Source: Candidatus Zixiibacteriota bacterium (GTDB taxonomy: Bacteria > Zixibacteria > MSB-5A5 > GN15 > FEB-12). From it: a stretch of DNA of 10,796 nt. The notes beneath the pieces were generated by a model. It was not told where the DNA came from. It did no database searches and saw nothing but the letters and a program-made list of their open reading frames with translations. Below, piece by piece: positions 8,011-10,796 of this stretch (positions are counted from its first letter, which is position 1; each line of letters opens with the position of its first letter). Both the position numbers and the translations under genes were made by a program. The DNA lies in assembly GCA_035380245.1 (NCBI GenBank), contig DAOSXA010000013.1, positions 1 to 10,796 on the forward strand, given 5' to 3'.

Positions 8011-10121
8011 ATCCCTAGCTCCTCGAAGTTCTTCTTGATCGTCTCTGCCAGTTGCACGGCTTCGGCGTTCAGGTCCTCCAGTTCCACATGGATCTCGCGC
8101 AGGGCCTCCTCGAAGTCAAATTCCTCGTCCTCTTCTTCGGGAGCGACGCCGACATAGCGGCCAGGGGTGAGGCTCCAGTCGTTGGCCTCGGTCTCGGCCC
8201 GGTCCACAAGTTTGACCAGTCCTTCCACATCACGAAGCTCAGCCTCGGGGAAGCGTTCGGTGAGCCAGTGGGCCTGTTTCCAGAAGTAGCGTACTTGCTT
8301 TAGCTGCTCGACGGCCAGTGCGCGTGCCTCATCGGCGGCCTTGCGGGCGCGTATAATGTCGCGACTCGCCCATGTGTCGCTCTCTTTGGCGTTGCAGTCA
8401 TTCTCGCAGGTTTCGATCAGGTGGCAGGCGAGTTTGTAGAGCAAGTCGGCCTGCATGACCAGATCGCGGCTGGTCTCGGCCAGTGTTGCGAGTCGGTCCA
8501 CGGCTTCCTTTAGCTCGCCGTTAGTAGCCCTCTGTGTTTCCCATGCTACCTGCTGCTCGCTGACGGTCTGCTGGAAGGCCTCCGCATCCGCCTCGAACAG
8601 CTGGATGGCCTCGCCCAGTTCTTTGAGCGGTTCATTATGGGGCGCGTCCTTGGCCAGAGTCTTGAGGAAGGGTTCGACACTGCTGCGCAGCGAAGTCAGC
8701 GCACCGATGAAAGCGGTTATCGGTTTAACTGTTTCGTTGTTATCGTCTTTCTTAGTGAAACAGGCCGCACCCTCGGAAAGCATGCTCCTGCAGTAGCCCG
8801 CCACAAGGTCGAGATATCGCTGAGTTTCACCCCGGTAGAGCCAAACGATGGCCAGCAGGTTCTGCTCCTGCTCGGGGGAGAAATCGTAAATCTTTCGGGT
8901 TACCTTGCGGTAGATGTTGCGGGCGTCGATCATTAGCACCTTGTCTCGATGCGCTTCCGGCTTGTCGCGATTGAGAAACCACAGCTCGCAGGGAACAGTT
9001 CGGGTGTAGAAGAAGTTGGAGCGGATGGCGACCATGATGTCCACGTCGCCTGTCTCCACTAGCTTCCGGCGCACTCTGGCTTCATCACGCCCGCCACTGG
9101 AGGCCTGAGACGACATAACGAATCCAGCCCGCCCTTTTTCGTTAAGGTAGCTGTAGAAGTAGCTGATCCAGACGTAGTTGCCGTTGCTGACTTTGCCCTT
9201 CTTGTTGACACCGGGTAGGCCGAAGGGAAGTCGTGGGTCGTTCCCTACCTTGTCGGCGTCGATCTCGTCCACGTTGAAAGGTGGATTTGCCATGACGAAA
9301 TCAGCTTTGCCGAGTAGCTCATGCGGGTCTTCGTAGTAGGTGATGGCCCTCTGGATATCGCCTTCCAGGCCGTGCACCGCCAGGTTCATCTTGGCGAGCC
9401 GAATGGTGGTCGCGTTCTTTTCCAAGCCGTAGAAGGTGAGCTTCTCGGTGGGGTTCTCGTGTCGCCGCTCGACAACTCGTGCACTCTGTACGAACATACC
9501 GCCCGAGCCGCAGGCAGGGTCGAGCACCGTGCCGGCGGTTGGTTCGATGATGTTGGCGATGAGCGAAACCAGCGACACCGGGGTGAAGAATTCGCCACCG
9601 TCGTGAGCCTTCTGATCGGCGAACTGTGTCAGGAAATATTCGTAGATGCGGCCGAAGACATCCCCGGAGACCTTTTTCAGCTCCTCGGGGTTGAGGGTAC
9701 GCAGCAACTGGCCGAGCACGGCATTGTCAAGCTCCTGATACTCGCTCTTGGGAAGTACGCCGCGCAGGTTCTCGTAGTCTGCCTCAATGGACTCCATGGC
9801 ATCGATAATAGCCTTGGCCCGGTCGGCGCTGTCGGGCAGAGAGACGAGATAGTCGAACTGGGCTTTGGACTGCAGGAAGATGGCGCTCTTCTGCGAGAAA
9901 TCCTCCTTGGTCAGCGACCGTGTTTTGCCTCTCCGTGTCGGCAGGTTGGCTTCTATGCCATCCTTGACATCCAAAAAGCGGCTGTAGGCGTGGCGCAGGA
10001 AGACCAAACCCATGACCGGCAGGAAGTATTCGTTGCTGGCATAGTTGGAATTGGCCCGAAGAGTGTCTGCTGCGCTCCAGAGCCGTTTTTCAATGGCCTC
10101 TATGTGCTCAAGCTGGGACAT
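8007..10121 (-). CDS. hsdM: Type I restriction-modification methyltransferase subunit (N6-adenine)
   Basis: This 704-residue protein transfers a methyl group from S-adenosylmethionine to adenine N6 in the site chosen by HsdS, and is also needed for restriction. Residues about 5-140 form the helical HsdM N-terminal domain. The catalytic domain includes GGEFFTP (175-181), the SAM-binding motif DPACGSGG (201-208) and the catalytic NPPF (279-282). HsdM-like blocks follow at about 320-400 (WISYFYSYLNEKGRAGFV, SGGRDEARVRRKLVETGDV). Residues about 455-645 are a long, charged, mainly helical extension before the common C-terminal motif LTPGRYVG (651-658) and an acidic tail. The length exceeds the roughly 500 residues of classical HsdM but matches longer homologues. 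It is the first gene of the operon; GGGAGG lies 11 bases upstream of this ATG, which is rather wide spacing. Confidence 0.97.
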   Translation of the reverse strand: MSQLEHIEAIEKRLWSAADTLRANSNYASNEYFLPVMGLVFLRHAYSRFLDVKDGIEANLPTRRGKTRSLTKEDFSQKSAIFLQSKAQFDYLVSLPDSADRAKAIIDAMESIEADYENLRGVLPKSEYQELDNAVLGQLLRTLNPEELKKVSGDVFGRIYEYFLTQFADQKAHDGGEFFTPVSLVSLIANIIEPTAGTVLDPACGSGGMFVQSARVVERRHENPTEKLTFYGLEKNATTIRLAKMNLAVHGLEGDIQRAITYYEDPHELLGKADFVMANPPFNVDEIDADKVGNDPRLPFGLPGVNKKGKVSNGNYVWISYFYSYLNEKGRAGFVMSSQASSGGRDEARVRRKLVETGDVDIMVAIRSNFFYTRTVPCELWFLNRDKPEAHRDKVLMIDARNIYRKVTRKIYDFSPEQEQNLLAIVWLYRGETQRYLDLVAGYCRSMLSEGAACFTKKDDNNETVKPITAFIGALTSLRSSVEPFLKTLAKDAPHNEPLKELGEAIQLFEADAEAFQQTVSEQQVAWETQRATNGELKEAVDRLATLAETSRDLVMQADLLYKLACHLIETCENDCNAKESDTWASRDIIRARKAADEARALAVEQLKQVRYFWKQAHWLTERFPEAELRDVEGLVKLVDRAETEANDWSLTPGRYVGVAPEEEDEEFDFEEALREIHVELEDLNAEAVQLAETIKKNFEELGI

Positions 10122-10132
10122 GCTTACCTATA

Positions 10133-10138
10133 CCTCCC
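10133..10138 (-). promoter_or_regulatory. Shine-Dalgarno site of hsdM
   Basis: The minus strand reads GGGAGG here, separated from the hsdM ATG by 11 bases (TATAGGTAAGC). The sequence is strong but the spacing is longer than the 7-8 bases at the downstream genes. No nearer start codon improves it, so the ATG at 10119-10121 is kept. Confidence 0.65.
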
Positions 10139-10334
10139 AAAATATTACTTGCAACGTCGGTCGTTCTTGTCCCCAATACTGCAAGACAGTCCCTTGGTCT
10201 TCCTCGCCACAATTGACAACGATCAAACCCTGCCCCATCCGCTAGTGGTTTGAAAAGATAATTCAAGCTTAGTGGACAACTGATCTAGAGTATGCACCTT
10301 GTAGCATCAGAGTTCAGTAACCAACTTCGCCATA

Positions 10335-10439
10335 TCAAGTTGAGTGCTTAGGAACTACTCCATTTCTTTTAGATGTCTCAACTTTTCCTTTGTGGATCAT
10401 ATTAGATAATCCAACACTTCCGTGAGGTGCTAGTACCAT
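10335..10439 (-). CDS. Doubtful 34-codon ORF in the hsdM leader
   Basis: ATG at 10437-10439 opens a 34-residue frame ending in TGA at 10335-10337. It reads MVLAPHGSVGLSNMIHKGKV and then a basic, polar end. The same frame is open for 11 more codons upstream (to 10472) with the protein-like stretch EAFGGLIIE, so this may be a gene remnant rather than a new peptide. No good Shine-Dalgarno precedes the ATG, and I recognise no family. It would lie within an RNA started at the candidate promoter 10483-10510. It could be a leader peptide, a decayed gene, or chance. Confidence 0.15.
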   Translation of the reverse strand: MVLAPHGSVGLSNMIHKGKVETSKRNGVVPKHST

Positions 10440-10482
10440 TTCTATAATCAAGCCACCAAAAGCTTCAATGGATTACCATGGG

Positions 10483-10510
10483 ATTATAAGAGAACATCAA
10501 GAGAGTTCAA
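10483..10510 (-). promoter_or_regulatory. Candidate sigma70 promoter facing hsdM
   Basis: The minus strand has TTGAAC (10505-10510), a 16-base spacer, then a perfect TATAAT (10483-10488). The -35 matches consensus at 4 of 6 bases. Transcription would begin near 10476 and give a leader of about 355 bases before hsdM. The surrounding DNA is AT-rich, so a chance TATAAT is possible. No better promoter is visible closer to hsdM. Confidence 0.4.
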
Positions 10511-10513
10511 ATA

Positions 10514-10527
10514 CATGTTATCACATG
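10514..10527. repeat. Short inverted repeat next to the candidate -35 box
   Basis: CATGT (10514-10518) and ACATG (10523-10527) are exact reverse complements separated by TATC. The repeat lies three bases upstream of the TTGAAC of the candidate promoter, a position where an operator or activator site could lie. The arms are only 5 bp, so this is weak evidence alone. Confidence 0.3.
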
Positions 10528-10611
10528 AGAAAAGCAAAAAGAAATCATCTATATTTATTAAAATAATCTACTCGAAATATTACACAGGGGCTTTCCACTG
10601 AGCGAAAGACA

Positions 10612-10755
10612 ATGACAGACTGCGTTTTCTGTAAAAAGCAGGGCCATGGACGTTGTGTTCTGCAGAGCGCTGCACTAAATCTGAAAAATGGAGTCAGAAT
10701 AGCAATTCCTATATGGCTTTTAGTAAGAGGCAGGTGTTGCAGCGAACGTGACTAG
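10612..10755 (+). CDS. Possible 47-residue protein with a Cys/His cluster
   Basis: ATG at 10612 opens a 47-codon frame ending in TAG at 10753-10755. The N-terminus MTDCVFCKKQGHGRC has the pattern C-x2-C-x4-H-x2-C, which resembles a zinc knuckle with a shortened last gap. A hydrophobic stretch VRIAIPIWLLV follows, then RGRCCSERD. No clear Shine-Dalgarno lies before the ATG (AGGGG is about 21 bases upstream), so expression is doubtful. The stop overlaps a possible GTG start at 10748. I recognise no family; the pattern could be chance in a short frame. Confidence 0.25.
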   Translation: MTDCVFCKKQGHGRCVLQSAALNLKNGVRIAIPIWLLVRGRCCSERD

Positions 10756-10796
10756 GGCGGTGAAAATCCGCCTGGAGCGGATTGGTAACCTCGCGA
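10748..10796 (+). CDS. Possible start of a plus-strand gene running off the window
   Basis: From GTG at 10748 (or GTG at 10760 in the same frame) the frame is open to the window end. From 10760 it reads VKIRLERIGNLA with codons such as ATC, CGC, CTG, GAG and GCG, which look coding and match the GC-rich genes of the operon. The 10748 start would overlap the stop of the small ORF by eight bases. No good Shine-Dalgarno is seen for either start. Too little is present to name a family. Confidence 0.2.
   Translation, partial: MTRAVKIRLERIGNLA
10756..10783 (+). repeat. Two overlapping, mutually exclusive hairpins
   Basis: GGCGG (10756-10760) pairs with CCGCC (10768-10772) around TGAAAAT. The second, AATCCGC (10765-10771), pairs exactly with GCGGATT (10777-10783) around CTGGA. 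They share bases and cannot form together. They lie at the possible start of the plus-strand gene, so they could affect its translation, or they may be incidental. Confidence 0.4.

Larger units (their letters stand above)
10122..10611. other. AT-rich leader and intergenic region upstream of hsdM
   Basis: About 490 bases without a convincing gene. The 130 bases next to hsdM are of mixed composition; from about 10255 to 10580 the DNA is AT-rich and unlike the operon. It holds the candidate promoter at 10483-10510, a palindrome just upstream of it, a 34-codon minus-strand ORF at 10335-10439, and a distant inverted repeat AAGTTGAG (10337-10344) with CTCAACTT (10377-10384). I see no tRNA, no CRISPR repeat and no insertion-sequence end in it. 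Confidence 0.6.

Noticed and set aside
9321..10253. A 310-codon plus-strand open frame opposite hsdM
   Set aside because: It is antisense to the strongly supported hsdM catalytic region (DPACGSGG, NPPF) and has no recognisable domain. Long antisense frames are common opposite GC-rich genes.
10122..10260. TTGACA on the plus strand at 10214-10219 as a promoter
   Set aside because: No -10-like hexamer lies 15-19 bases downstream, and the minus-strand reading TGTCAA is not a -35 element.
10337..10384. Inverted repeat AAGTTGAG / CTCAACTT as a terminator
   Set aside because: The arms are only 8 bp and separated by 32 bases with no U-run. It would also lie between the candidate promoter and hsdM.
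1..10796. CRISPR array, tRNA or rRNA gene, insertion sequence, or integrase
   Set aside because: I found no regularly spaced direct repeats, tRNA-like cloverleaf, rRNA sequence, transposase or integrase motifs, although short flanking noncoding stretches leave room for undetected att sites.

Overview
The window holds a complete type I restriction-modification (R-M) operon on the minus strand, reading from about 10.1 kb down to 0.5 kb. The gene order is hsdM, hsdS, an OLD-family ABC ATPase with a TOPRIM domain, an AlbA_2/GHKL-ATPase/winged-helix protein, and hsdR. Each of the four junctions is the same 4-base stop/start overlap (ATGA) with a purine-rich Shine-Dalgarno sequence in the end of the upstream gene. 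The five genes therefore look like one translationally coupled unit. No frameshift or truncation is visible in any of them.

The host is a bacterium with typical Shine-Dalgarno sites. The R-M genes are mid to high GC (60-base lines counted by hand: 36/60 in hsdM, 39/60 in hsdR, 37/60 in the AlbA_2 gene). The OLD gene and the target-recognition parts of hsdS are clearly more AT-rich (23-26/60 in sampled lines). A Gram-negative proteobacterium would fit, but the sequence does not fix the taxon.

Region by region: 2-202 holds the 3' end of a possible plus-strand gene converging on the operon. 203-474 is intergenic with a likely bidirectional terminator at 249-276. 475-10121 is the operon. 10122-10611 is an AT-rich leader without a convincing gene; it has a candidate sigma70 promoter facing hsdM and a 34-codon ORF. 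10612-10796 holds a possible 47-codon plus-strand ORF with a Cys/His cluster, followed by a possible gene start that runs off the window.

How the genes may work together: HsdM and HsdS form the methyltransferase, and HsdR adds DNA translocation and cleavage. The two extra genes lie between hsdS and hsdR, where R-linked (rlo-type) genes and anticodon nucleases are known to sit in other type I loci. I infer that the OLD nuclease and the AlbA_2 regulator are an added anti-phage layer that shares expression with the R-M system. A perfect 13-bp inverted repeat inside the AlbA_2 gene, about 170 bases before hsdR, could be a regulatory site. The broad architecture belongs to known families; the specific five-gene coupling and the internal palindrome deserve the closest look.
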